Shown piece by piece: positions 1-7,466 of a stretch of DNA of 64,000 nucleotides. The notes under the pieces are model-generated. The model was not told the origin of the DNA and ran no database searches. It worked only from the letters and a program-made list of their open reading frames with translations. Source of the DNA: Clostridium swellfunianum (GTDB lineage Bacteria; Bacillota; Clostridia; Clostridiales; Clostridiaceae); assembly GCF_023656515.1 (NCBI RefSeq), contig NZ_JAMOFV010000006.1, positions 458,025-522,024 of the forward strand, read 5' to 3'. The position numbers and the translations under genes were made by a program. Positions within the stretch are counted from its first letter, which is position 1. Each line of letters opens with the position of its first letter.

Positions 1-486
1 CAAAATGATATAGGCTTTCCAAACATAGCAGGAATCAAGCCTATAGTTTGGATTGGAATTATAGATGGCACTGCGATGCTTATAAGCATACTTGCAGTTG
101 AATATATAAAGCGAAGAATGGAGAAAACAGGGGAGCTTGATAGGGTTTGGATACTAACTCTAATTAATATACTTATGGTTGCAGCAGTGATTTTCTTTGG
201 GTTTTCGGGAAATTTTACTTTAGCATTATCCATGTACCTTTTATTCTATATTTTAAGAACTACCAATGGACCAATATACAGTGCTTGGAGAAATAAAAAT
301 ATAAAATCAGAGGTAAGAGCTACAGTTATATCAACCTATGGGCAGATAGACGCCTTAGGTCAGATTATTGGGGGACCTATTATTGGGTTTATAGCTTTAA
401 AAACCTCAATTTCTGCTGCTATAGTAGTTTCTGGAATCATCTTATCTCCTGTAGTAGTATTGCTTATTATGGAGCGAAAAAAGTAA
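1..486 (+). CDS. MFS transporter, C-terminal part (runs off the window start)
   Basis: The frame is open from base 1, with readable residues before the first internal Met, so this is the 3' end of a longer gene. About 160 residues remain, with roughly four hydrophobic membrane segments and short basic loops. The loop around RNKNIKSEVRATVIST followed by a Gly-rich helix is typical of the last third of major facilitator drug or sugar exporters. The substrate cannot be told from this fragment. It ends with an isoleucine-rich helix and a KK tail, then TAA at 484-486. Confidence 0.75.
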   Translation, partial: QNDIGFPNIAGIKPIVWIGIIDGTAMLISILAVEYIKRRMEKTGELDRVWILTLINILMVAAVIFFGFSGNFTLALSMYLLFYILRTTNGPIYSAWRNKNIKSEVRATVISTYGQIDALGQIIGGPIIGFIALKTSISAAIVVSGIILSPVVVLLIMERKK

Positions 487-575
487 GAAAATGGAATTTG
501 CTAGTGAATAAGTGCTTTCAGACATATAAGTCTCCAAAAATAGAATAAGTAATTTTAATTATATTATAAAAAACC

Positions 576-604
576 TTGAATTTGCCAAATTTATATAATA
601 TAAT
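576..604 (+). promoter_or_regulatory. Predicted sigma-A promoter for the riboswitch transcript
   Basis: TTGAAT at 576-581 and TATAAT at 599-604 are separated by 17 bases. The start point would be near 611, about 50 bases before the riboswitch core. Seen by eye only. Confidence 0.5.
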
Positions 605-654
605 TATGAGTGTAAAATAATAGAAATAAAACTTCATAAATCAATTATTTTATA

Positions 655-757
655 TTTGTATAATAGCAAACCCATCGAAAGGTGGAGACGCAAAGCCGTG
701 AGTCTAAAGCAAGATTAATTGCCATGATTGTCAGGTTGCCGTTGATATAGGTTAACT
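655..757 (+). promoter_or_regulatory. GEMM-I (cyclic di-GMP class I type) riboswitch
   Basis: The core shows AGCAAA, a P2 helix CCATC-GAAA-GGTGG with a GNRA tetraloop, GACGCAAAGCC, a P3 arm around 699-735, and closing GGTTGCCG near 734-741. This is the order seen in the GEMM-I family. The base that aligns with G20 of the Vibrio cholerae Vc2 aptamer is A here, a position linked in Geobacter to cyclic AMP-GMP preference, so the ligand is open. An intrinsic terminator follows at 772-802, which suggests control by termination of the gene that starts near 861. Confidence 0.85.
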
Positions 758-771
758 TTTTGAGCTTTACT

Positions 772-802
772 AGACAGGCACCTTTTTTGCTTGTCTTTTT
801 TT
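772..802 (+). terminator. Intrinsic terminator, riboswitch expression platform
   Basis: AGACAGGCA pairs with TGCTTGTCT (one G-U) and is followed by a run of T. It sits between the aptamer and the first gene, so it is probably the switched terminator. Confidence 0.75.
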
Positions 803-860
803 AATAATTAAGTTAACTAAAAACAACTAATGTTTTATTAATTGAGGAGTGTGTGGGGAA

Positions 861-1652
861 TTGAATACTAATGAAGTAAAAAAATGTTTAAAGAAAAAGT
901 GGACAAACGAAGAAGTACAAATATTAAAAGATTTTTATAATGTAAAACCTATGGAAGAAATAATAAGACTTTTGCCTGATAGAAGCAGGGAGAGTATTAT
1001 AAAAAAAGCTAAAGGACTTGGATTAAACTCAGAAAATAAACACTGGTCTGAAGAAGAAGTATCATACCTTGAGGAGAAGTGGGGAGTTATTCCTGTAGAA
1101 AATATAGCAAAAAAGCTAGGAAGAACAAAGAATGGAATTTTGCTTAAGGCACACAAAATAGGGCTTAGGGATCAGGTTATTGCAAATGGTGAATACCTTA
1201 CTCCTAAAAATGTTGCTTCTGTTTTAGGAGTTGGAACGAGGACTATTTATAATTGGATGAACAGAGGTTATGTAAAATATAGAAGGTTAAAGGTTAATTC
1301 TGTAAAGAAATATCAGATTACTATCTATAACTTTAAAATATTTTTAGAGGAACATCAAGATAAATGGGATGCGAGAAGTTGCGATCTTAAGTTTATAAAT
1401 ACCTGCTTCATAACTTCACGAGATAAAGGAAGCTGTGAGCTTCCAGAATGGCTTTTAGCAAAGGTAGAGTCAGATAAGCTTAAGAAAGATATGTCGTCTC
1501 GAAAAAAGTGGACAACCAAAGAAGAAATGACTCTTAAGTCTATGGTTAACAACGGCAAAACTTATAGAGAAATTGCTACTCTTTTAAATAGAAGCTTTTA
1601 TTCAGTTCAAGGAAAGATAACGAGCAGGATGAATGGTTTTTTGCAAGTTTAA
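861..1652 (+). CDS. Myb/SANT-like DNA-binding protein under riboswitch control
   Basis: The protein has two consecutive N-terminal Myb/SANT-like modules, beginning KWTNEEV and HWSEEEV, each ending in a helix with KAK/KAH-x-GL. A MerR/excisionase-type helix-turn-helix follows (TPKNVASVLGVGTRTIYNWM), then a third Myb-like module near the C terminus (KKWTTKEEM, EIATLLNRS). It is therefore a likely sequence-specific DNA-binding regulator. TTG at 861 lies 11 bases after GAGGAG (844-849); a GTG at 849 is in frame but overlaps that Shine-Dalgarno, so TTG is preferred. The riboswitch upstream makes this a cyclic-dinucleotide-controlled transcription factor. Its targets are not known from the sequence. 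Confidence 0.7.
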   Translation: MNTNEVKKCLKKKWTNEEVQILKDFYNVKPMEEIIRLLPDRSRESIIKKAKGLGLNSENKHWSEEEVSYLEEKWGVIPVENIAKKLGRTKNGILLKAHKIGLRDQVIANGEYLTPKNVASVLGVGTRTIYNWMNRGYVKYRRLKVNSVKKYQITIYNFKIFLEEHQDKWDARSCDLKFINTCFITSRDKGSCELPEWLLAKVESDKLKKDMSSRKKWTTKEEMTLKSMVNNGKTYREIATLLNRSFYSVQGKITSRMNGFLQV

Positions 1653-1718
1653 TCAATCAAATAGATTTATAACATATAGTATTTAAATAAATAGTTATAT
1701 AAGAAGATGCCCATATGT

Positions 1719-1761
1719 AAAGGACTATTTTATTAGCAAACCTGCTAGTAAAGTAGTCCTT
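1719..1761 (+). terminator. Long-stem terminator after the Myb-like gene
   Basis: AAGGACTATTTTATTAGCA and TGCTAGTAAAGTAGTCCTT form a 19-base, nearly perfect stem with an AACC loop. The T-tract is short and delayed, so it may also work as a processing or boundary hairpin. Confidence 0.65.
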
Positions 1762-1843
1762 CCAAATTTTCACTCATTGTATAAAACCTTCACTATTAAT
1801 ATAATAATATTTAGTAAACTTAATTCTATAAAGGATTGATTAG

Positions 1844-2485
1844 ATGAGAAACAAATTTGAAGGCTTCATAGAGGAGCTGGCTATGACAGAAGTTACACCT
1901 AATGTGTACAACCAGTACTCCTATGAGTATAAGGATAATGAGATTAGAAGAAAGAACTTACTGATTTATCTAAATAAGATGAATAAGATAAAGCCAAAGG
2001 TTATGCTTGTAGGAGAGGCACCAGGCTACAGAGGCTGCAGGCTTACAGGAGTTCCTTTTACAAGTGAGCATTTGCTTATGAATAATATGAATGGACTCGA
2101 CTTATTTGGCAGAGAGGCTGGATACAAACTTGTAGAGGAAAAAGATAAGCTTCTTAAGGAAGCTACAGCAACTATAATATGGGATACTCTTATAAAACAT
2201 GATATTATGTCACTTGCATGGAACGCATTTCCGTTTCATCCCCACAAGGAAGGCCATGGACAAAGTAATAGAGCGCCTCTAAGCAAAGAGCTGCTTATTG
2301 GGGAAAAGCCGCTTTTAAGAATGATTGAAATGTTTAACATAAAGCATGTTGTTGCAGTTGGCAATAAGGCAGAACAGACTCTTAGAAAGCTTAATATAAG
2401 CTGTCATAAGGTTAGGCATCCTGCTCAAGGCGGCAAAAATGAATTTATTGAAGGCGTTAAGGCTTTTAAAGCACTATACTTGTAA
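1844..2485 (+). CDS. Uracil-DNA glycosylase superfamily protein
   Basis: The 213-residue protein carries VMLVGEAPGYRGCRLTGVPF, matching the motif 1 region of family 4/5-type uracil-DNA glycosylases (GEAPG-x-x-E/R), then NAFPFHPH as the central loop, VVAVGNKAEQTL as the Rossmann-like strand, and RHPAQGG, which resembles the HPS/HPA DNA-intercalating motif. A role in removing uracil from DNA is expected. The four cysteines of the iron-sulfur subclass are not evident, so it is closer to the cluster-free UDG-like proteins. AAAGGA upstream of ATG at 1844 supports the start. It is preceded by a terminator and appears monocistronic. Confidence 0.75.
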   Translation: MRNKFEGFIEELAMTEVTPNVYNQYSYEYKDNEIRRKNLLIYLNKMNKIKPKVMLVGEAPGYRGCRLTGVPFTSEHLLMNNMNGLDLFGREAGYKLVEEKDKLLKEATATIIWDTLIKHDIMSLAWNAFPFHPHKEGHGQSNRAPLSKELLIGEKPLLRMIEMFNIKHVVAVGNKAEQTLRKLNISCHKVRHPAQGGKNEFIEGVKAFKALYL

Positions 2486-2568
2486 TTTAATTAGGAATTG
2501 CTTAATATGGTTTAAAACTTAAATGTTGTATATAATTTAAAGTGAAATCAACAAAGGATGGTGCAAGC

Positions 2569-3183
2569 ATGAGTAAAATAGGTTCAAAAGATGTGCAACA
2601 ATTCATAAATGATAACCTAAGTGAAGAGTTTTTTAAAAATAACATTCCAAGCCAGATGTCTGCCTTTAGAATACTAGATATTACTGTATCAGTTAATGGA
2701 ATGGATGAAGAGCTCTACAGACAGCTTCCAGATGCTAAGAAAAAGCAAATGGAAGAAGAAAATAGAGTTGTTGAAAACGAAGAGGATATAAATAAGCTTT
2801 ACAATATGCTTAGAAAATCCCTTATACCTAGAACTGTTGCTATTATAGATAGAAAGTTAATGGAACATAAGGAAACAGTGATGCCTAAATTGCTAGAGGA
2901 TTTGAAAAGAAGTGCCAATGATCTATTTATTGAGTCTGCGGCAAGAATTCTTATAAAGGCTGAAGACAATTACTCGAAGGAAATTGCCAATATCCTTCCT
3001 CATATAAAATACCCGTATACTCAGGCTGTTGCTTGTTATGTACTGGGAAAGATAGGCAGTGAGGAGCACATAGAGCTTCTATACAATTACTTTAATAAAT
3101 TTAAAAGAGATTATAGGAATGAAGAATATTTTGAAGGTCCGCTGCTGGGGCTTCATGAGATGAAAAGAAGATTTGAATTTTAA
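2569..3183 (+). CDS. Unknown soluble protein, possible helical-repeat fold
   Basis: I do not recognise a named family. The 204 residues are charged and mostly helical, without signal peptide or membrane segment. The second half (LPHIKYPYTQAVACYVLGKI, then EEHIELLYNYFNKF) looks like HEAT-type paired helices. The start is placed at ATG 2569 because AAGGATGG lies about six bases upstream; an in-frame GTG at 2542 has no such site. A strong hairpin follows the stop. The function is unknown. Confidence 0.6.
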   Translation: MSKIGSKDVQQFINDNLSEEFFKNNIPSQMSAFRILDITVSVNGMDEELYRQLPDAKKKQMEEENRVVENEEDINKLYNMLRKSLIPRTVAIIDRKLMEHKETVMPKLLEDLKRSANDLFIESAARILIKAEDNYSKEIANILPHIKYPYTQAVACYVLGKIGSEEHIELLYNYFNKFKRDYRNEEYFEGPLLGLHEMKRRFEF

Positions 3184-3185
3184 TA

Positions 3186-3231
3186 AAAGTGCCTGACCTC
3201 ATGGTGAATTTGCCATGAGTCAGGCACTATA
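3186..3231. terminator. Bidirectional intrinsic terminator
   Basis: AGTGCCTGACCTCATGG pairs with CCATGAGTCAGGCACT, with an A-run on one side and a T-run on the other. It separates the convergent genes ending at 3183 and 3235. Confidence 0.85.
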
Positions 3232-3234
3232 TTT

Positions 3235-4473
3235 TTATGCTACATTTTTAATATCAATTTTCTTTCCTTCTTTACGCCATTTTCTAAATTCAGCTGCTGC
3301 TGTGAAAAGAACGTCTGTAGAGGAATTAAGAGCAGTTTCGCAGGAATCTTGAATAACACCCACTATAAAGCCTACCCCAACAACCTGCATAGCAACATCA
3401 TTTTGTATACCAAATAAGCTGCAAGCTAGAGGAATAAGAAGCAGTGAACCACCAGCTACACCTGAAGCACCGCAAGCGCTTATAGCAGAAAGTACGCTTA
3501 GTATAATTGCAGTTGGAATATCCACCTTGATGCCAAGGGTGTGAACTGCCGCAAGGGATAAGATAGAAATTGTTACAGCTGCTCCAGCCATATTTATAGT
3601 AGCGCCTAGAGGAATTGATACTGAGTAAGTATCTTTGTCTAAGCCTAGTTTTTCACATAATCTCATGTTTACGGGAATATTTGCTGCTGAGCTTCTTGTA
3701 AAGAAGGCAGTAATACCGCTTTCCTTTAAACATTTAAATACTAGTGGGAATGGATTTTGACGTATAGTCAAGTAAACTATTAATGGATTTACAACTACAG
3801 CTACAAAAATCATAGTACCAACTAGAAGGAGTATTAGTTTTCCATAGCTTAGTAGTGAGCCGATACCGCTAGTAACGATACTGTCAAATACTAGGCCCAT
3901 AATTCCAAGTGGTGCAAGGTTTATAACCCACATAACCATTTGTGACAGGGCATCTGAAAAATTAGAAATCATTGACTTTGTTGAGTCTGCAGCGTTCTTT
4001 AGTGCTAGCCCAAGAAGTACTGCCCAAGATAATATGCCTATATAATTGGCATTGAAAAGTGCTTTAATAGGATTGTCTACAAGATTTAAAAGTAAGGCTT
4101 TAAGAACTTCAACTACGCCTCCTGGAGGGGTAACGTCCTTAGCTCCTGCTGCAAGAGTTAAGCTTACAGGGAATATAAAACTTGTAATAACCGCTACAAG
4201 TCCTGCTAGAAAGGTTCCTAAAAGATAAAGTACTATAATCGACTTCATGTTGGTTTGCTGACCGCTTTTGTGTTGAGAAATTGCACCCATAACCAAGAAT
4301 AATACAAGTACAGGAGCGATAGATTTTAGTGCGCCGACGAATAAAGAGCCTAAAATAGTAACAGATTTTGCTTGCTGTGGAACTGTAATTGCTAAGATAA
4401 TACCGATAATCATACCTATGAGTATTCGTTTTACAAGGCTCATTTGATTCCATTTGTTCAGTAGTTTTCCCAT
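3235..4473 (-). CDS. sstT: Serine/threonine:sodium symporter SstT
   Basis: The 412-residue integral membrane protein belongs to the dicarboxylate/amino acid:cation symporter family. The N terminus ([20 protein letters not shown]), the serine-rich hairpin region [20 protein letters not shown] and the transport-core segment [13 protein letters not shown] are characteristic of SstT rather than of glutamate transporters. It would take up serine and threonine with Na+. Its length equals the usual 400-415. AGGAAAGGAAAT lies just before the ATG. It is transcribed alone and ends at a shared terminator. Confidence 0.9.
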   Translation of the reverse strand: MGKLLNKWNQMSLVKRILIGMIIGIILAITVPQQAKSVTILGSLFVGALKSIAPVLVLFLVMGAISQHKSGQQTNMKSIIVLYLLGTFLAGLVAVITSFIFPVSLTLAAGAKDVTPPGGVVEVLKALLLNLVDNPIKALFNANYIGILSWAVLLGLALKNAADSTKSMISNFSDALSQMVMWVINLAPLGIMGLVFDSIVTSGIGSLLSYGKLILLLVGTMIFVAVVVNPLIVYLTIRQNPFPLVFKCLKESGITAFFTRSSAANIPVNMRLCEKLGLDKDTYSVSIPLGATINMAGAAVTISILSLAAVHTLGIKVDIPTAIILSVLSAISACGASGVAGGSLLLIPLACSLFGIQNDVAMQVVGVGFIVGVIQDSCETALNSSTDVLFTAAAEFRKWRKEGKKIDIKNVA

Positions 4474-4764
4474 TTCCTTTCCTCCTATTATTAGTTAGTT
4501 TAACGCTTATAACTACCATAACTGATTTTACATACTGTTATAGTACAGAATGTAACAGTAGTAGTGCGAGTAATGTTAGTTTATCATGAAAGTTATTCAG
4601 TGTGAACAGGAAATTATTAGAATAGAAAATCATATTAGAATTTTATGACAAGTTATCAATGCTTCATGCTGTGCAATAGTTTTTGAATTCTCTTGAGTTT
4701 ACTAGAAATATAGGTTGATTAAATGAAATTTAAAAAGGTTTAAAGAATACAATATATGAATTTA

Positions 4765-4793
4765 TTTACAAATAATTCTATTGATGCTATAAT
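4765..4793 (+). promoter_or_regulatory. Predicted promoter of the ABC-F leader
   Basis: TTTACA (4765-4770), a 17-base spacer and TATAAT (4788-4793) form a good sigma-A promoter. It would give a leader of about 430 bases before the ABC-F start codon. Confidence 0.6.
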
Positions 4794-4866
4794 GAGAAAG
4801 TATTAAAATACATAGACGTTGATAATGCCTATGTACTAAAAGGAACAAGGAAGGGGAAAGTAAGTT

Positions 4867-4887
4867 ATGACACCAGCTAATTGCTAA
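4867..4887 (+). CDS. Leader peptide MTPANC, candidate drug sensor
   Basis: ATG ACA CCA GCT AAT TGC TAA is preceded by GGAAGGGG with a nine-base gap, a better ribosome site than many real genes here have. Its start codon lies at the end of one arm of the 11-base inverted repeat described for the leader. This is the expected arrangement if translation or stalling on the frame decides whether the downstream terminator forms. Peptide length and position are seen; the sensing role is inferred. Confidence 0.5.
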   Translation: MTPANC

Positions 4888-5115
4888 TATTAATTTTGAT
4901 ATAAATTAATATGTATTTTGTAATGAGTTAAAATGCCTATTTATTTAGGTTTATTTGCTGTACTCTTTATGGAATAAGGCAATTTAGAAGGTAACTTACT
5001 TTACTGAAATTAAATATTATAATTTATAGATTATGCAGGTCATAGTGCAGGTTTTTTGGTGCACTGGATTTGGCTATATTATTTATAACTAAGTTATAAT
5101 ATAACTCGTATTTTC

Positions 5116-5152
5116 AGACTGTAGGAAGAGCTATCTTCTTACAGTCTTTTTA
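5116..5152 (+). terminator. Attenuator terminator upstream of the ABC-F gene
   Basis: AGACTGTAGGAAGA and TCTTCTTACAGTCT form a strong stem with a short loop, followed by TTTTT. It lies inside the transcript, about 80 bases before the ABC-F start. Confidence 0.75.
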
Positions 5153-5232
5153 CTTAAAAAAGAATAGTAGTTAATATCTTTTCATGCCTGTCCATGAGTG
5201 AGTTATTAGATGGATAAAGGAGAGAATTATTT

Positions 5233-7161
5233 ATGTTTGAATTATCGTTAAATGGTGTAAAAAAATATATGGATGCTACCCTTGTGCTTAAAAATATAAG
5301 CTTTCAGGTATATTCAGGAGAGAAAGTAGGTATAGTAGGGGTAAATGGCAGCGGAAAGACCACAGTTCTTAAGTTAATTGCAGGGATAGAGCCTATGAAC
5401 TACTGGCCTGGTTACCCTCAAACCTCGAGCCCAGGCTATGATGAAGGACTTATCATGAAGCCTAAAGAAGCAACTTGCGCTTATCTTGAACAAATACCTC
5501 AGTATCCTGATGGTGAAAAGGTTATTGATGTTTTAAATTTGGCCTTTGAAGAAGCACACAGCATAGAAAAGGAAATGCGCAAGTTAGAAGACAAGATGAA
5601 GGCTTTAGAGGGTGGTGAACTTGAGAAAGCCTTAGAGCAGTACAGTAAGCTACTCCAAGCCTATGAGCTTAAGGGCGGATATGATATAGAAGAAAAACTA
5701 AGCAGAATTTGCAAGGGTTTAAAGTTTGAAGACAGCTTTTTAAATAAGAATTTTAGCTTACTAAGTGGCGGGGAAAAAACTACAGTAGTGCTTGGAAGGC
5801 TTCTTATGGATAATCCTGATATACTGCTTTTGGATGAACCGACAAATCATTTGGATATGGACTCAATGGAGTGGCTTGAAGGGTATCTTAAAAGTTACAA
5901 AGGAATTGTAATTATAGTATCCCATGACAGGTATTTTTTAGATAATGTAGTGAATAAAATTGTTGAAATAGAAGATATGGAGGCTCTAACTTATAAGGGA
6001 AACTATTCTTCGTATGTTGCTCAAAAGGAAGAAAACTTAAGAATTCAGTTTGAACAGTTTAGAGAGCAGCAAAAAAAGATAAACTCCATGGAAAAAGCCA
6101 TAAAGGATTTGAGAGACTGGGCTATGAGGGCAGACAACAACAAGTTCTTTAGAAGAGCTGCAAGCATGCAGATAAAGCTCGAAAAAATGGAGAGAATAGA
6201 TAAGCCTGCTTTTGAGAAGCAGAATATGAAGCTTAATTTAAAAGCTGCACAGAGATCAGGAAATGAGACTATCAAGGCCATAGGACTATGTAAAAGCTAC
6301 GAAGATAAGGTGATTTTTAAGAATGCTGATTTATTAATTAATTACGGCGAAAGAGTCGGACTAATTGGATCAAATGGATGTGGAAAAACTACGTTCTTAA
6401 GAATGCTTTTAGGTGAAGAGATACCTGATGCTGGCGCAGCTGAGTTAGGTGCTAGTGTGATGGCTGCTTATCTGCCTCAAAATATCACCTTTAAAAACGA
6501 AGAGCTTACTGTTCTTGAATGCTTTAGGGAGGATATTTTTATACTAGATGGAAAAGCGAGAGAATACTTGTCTAAGTTCATGTTCTTTGGGAACAGTGTG
6601 TTTAAGAAAGTAAAGCACCTATCCGGAGGAGAAAAAATTAGACTTAAGCTTGCTAAGCTTTTATATGAAGAGGTAAATTTATTGATACTGGATGAGCCTA
6701 CTAATCACCTTGATATTGATTCTATTGAAACTATTGAAGAAGCCTTGGAGGATTTCAAAGGAACAATATTTTTCATTTCTCACGATAGATATTTTATCAA
6801 TAAGATTGGTGAGAGGGTTATTGCTGTAGAGAATAATTGCTTTAAGAGCTACCTTGGAAATTATGATTACTATAAAGGCTTAAAGGAAGAGCTTAAGCAG
6901 CAGGAGGTCAAGGAACCCGTAGTAAAGGTAGAGAAAGTTAAGAAGCCTAAGAGTATTGATGAAGCTAAAAAGAAGGAAGCTGAAAAAGCTAAGGCTGAAG
7001 CAAAAATTGAAAATCTTGAAAGCGAAATAAATAGCATTGATATGGCTATGGCTGTTCCAGAATTAGATTATGAGGAGCTAAACAAGCTTTACAGTAGAAA
7101 AGAAGAACTGAGCAGGGAGCTGGAGGTAGTTATGGAGGCTTGGCTGAAAATTAGCAGTTAA
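5233..7161 (+). CDS. ABC-F family ribosome-protection or translation factor
   Basis: The 642-residue protein has two ATPase cassettes and no membrane segments. Cassette 1 has GVNGSGKTT (about residue 36), LSGGEKTTVVLG, LLLDEPTNHLD and SHDRYF. Cassette 2 has GSNGCGKTT (about 380), LSGGEKIRLKL and LLILDEPTNHLD. Between them lies the charged interdomain linker (about 255-350) that reaches the ribosomal peptidyl-transferase centre in antibiotic-resistance ABC-Fs. An insertion in cassette 1 (about 55-90) and a Lys/Glu-rich coiled-coil tail (about 555-640) are present. The attenuator leader argues for a drug-inducible resistance role, as for the Lsa, Vga, VmlR or CplR types. A housekeeping ABC-F cannot be excluded. 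Confidence 0.85.
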   Translation: MFELSLNGVKKYMDATLVLKNISFQVYSGEKVGIVGVNGSGKTTVLKLIAGIEPMNYWPGYPQTSSPGYDEGLIMKPKEATCAYLEQIPQYPDGEKVIDVLNLAFEEAHSIEKEMRKLEDKMKALEGGELEKALEQYSKLLQAYELKGGYDIEEKLSRICKGLKFEDSFLNKNFSLLSGGEKTTVVLGRLLMDNPDILLLDEPTNHLDMDSMEWLEGYLKSYKGIVIIVSHDRYFLDNVVNKIVEIEDMEALTYKGNYSSYVAQKEENLRIQFEQFREQQKKINSMEKAIKDLRDWAMRADNNKFFRRAASMQIKLEKMERIDKPAFEKQNMKLNLKAAQRSGNETIKAIGLCKSYEDKVIFKNADLLINYGERVGLIGSNGCGKTTFLRMLLGEEIPDAGAAELGASVMAAYLPQNITFKNEELTVLECFREDIFILDGKAREYLSKFMFFGNSVFKKVKHLSGGEKIRLKLAKLLYEEVNLLILDEPTNHLDIDSIETIEEALEDFKGTIFFISHDRYFINKIGERVIAVENNCFKSYLGNYDYYKGLKEELKQQEVKEPVVKVEKVKKPKSIDEAKKKEAEKAKAEAKIENLESEINSIDMAMAVPELDYEELNKLYSRKEELSRELEVVMEAWLKISS

Positions 7162-7205
7162 TTATAATTTTCAAGCAAATACGACAGGCTGTTAATTATG
7201 CACTA

Positions 7206-7234
7206 TTGCTTGGAACACTATATTAATGTAAAAT
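7206..7234 (+). promoter_or_regulatory. Predicted promoter for the riboswitch/hydrolase transcript
   Basis: TTGCTT at 7206-7211 and TAAAAT at 7229-7234 are separated by 17 bases. It is the best match ahead of the riboswitch at 7250, though the -35 box is weak. Confidence 0.4.
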
Positions 7235-7249
7235 GAAATAAATGAATAA

Positions 7250-7345
7250 CTCGATAATAGTAAAGTTAGCGAAAGCTAATGACACAAAGCTATAGGGACT
7301 ACGGTGCTTAATGCACTACGTCAGCCAGCTGCCGAAGGTTAGCAC
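7250..7345 (+). promoter_or_regulatory. GEMM-I type riboswitch, divergent variant
   Basis: The pieces are AGTAAA, a P2 helix TTAGC-GAAA-GCTAA with a GNRA loop, GACACAAAGC (consensus GACGCAAAGC), a P3 arm CTACGGTGC/GCACTACG, then CAGCCAGCTGCCG. The order and spacing match GEMM-I, but the AGTAAA and GACACAAAG changes are unusual. The base equivalent to Vc2 G20 is A, as in the copy at 655. A terminator at 7366-7394 follows, so the hydrolase gene at 7467 is probably controlled by termination. Confidence 0.75.
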
Positions 7346-7365
7346 TTGTGATGTGTTAAAGTGTA

Positions 7366-7396
7366 AAATGCTCAGCCTTTGCTGAGCATTTTTTTA
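7366..7396 (+). terminator. Intrinsic terminator, riboswitch expression platform
   Basis: AAAATGCTCAGC pairs with GCTGAGCATTTT over a CTTT loop and runs into T residues, just upstream of the hydrolase gene. Confidence 0.8.
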
Positions 7397-7466
7397 TTCT
7401 TTAAGCTTCATATTTTAACCTAGGCCATAGGGTTTTAATTTAATAGTCTAATCAGGAGGTTAAAAT

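Larger units (their letters stand above)
4811..5152 (+). promoter_or_regulatory. Attenuator leader of the ABC-F gene
   Basis: The leader holds a CATAG...CTATG hairpin, a strong ribosome site (GGAAGGGG) with a six-codon reading frame, and an exact 11-base inverted repeat: AAAGTAAGTTA at 4857-4867 covers the start of that frame, and TAACTTACTTT lies at 4992-5002. An AT-rich hairpin lies inside this loop, and an intrinsic terminator follows at 5116-5152. Leaders of this kind (translated short frame plus terminator) induce ABC-F genes when antibiotics stall ribosomes. The exact alternative fold is not worked out here. Confidence 0.65.

Noticed and set aside
4139-4519. Minus-strand open frame of 126 codons overlapping sstT
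   Set aside because: It is out of frame with sstT, and its product is rich in Ser, Arg and Tyr without any family pattern. The sstT frame explains the sequence.
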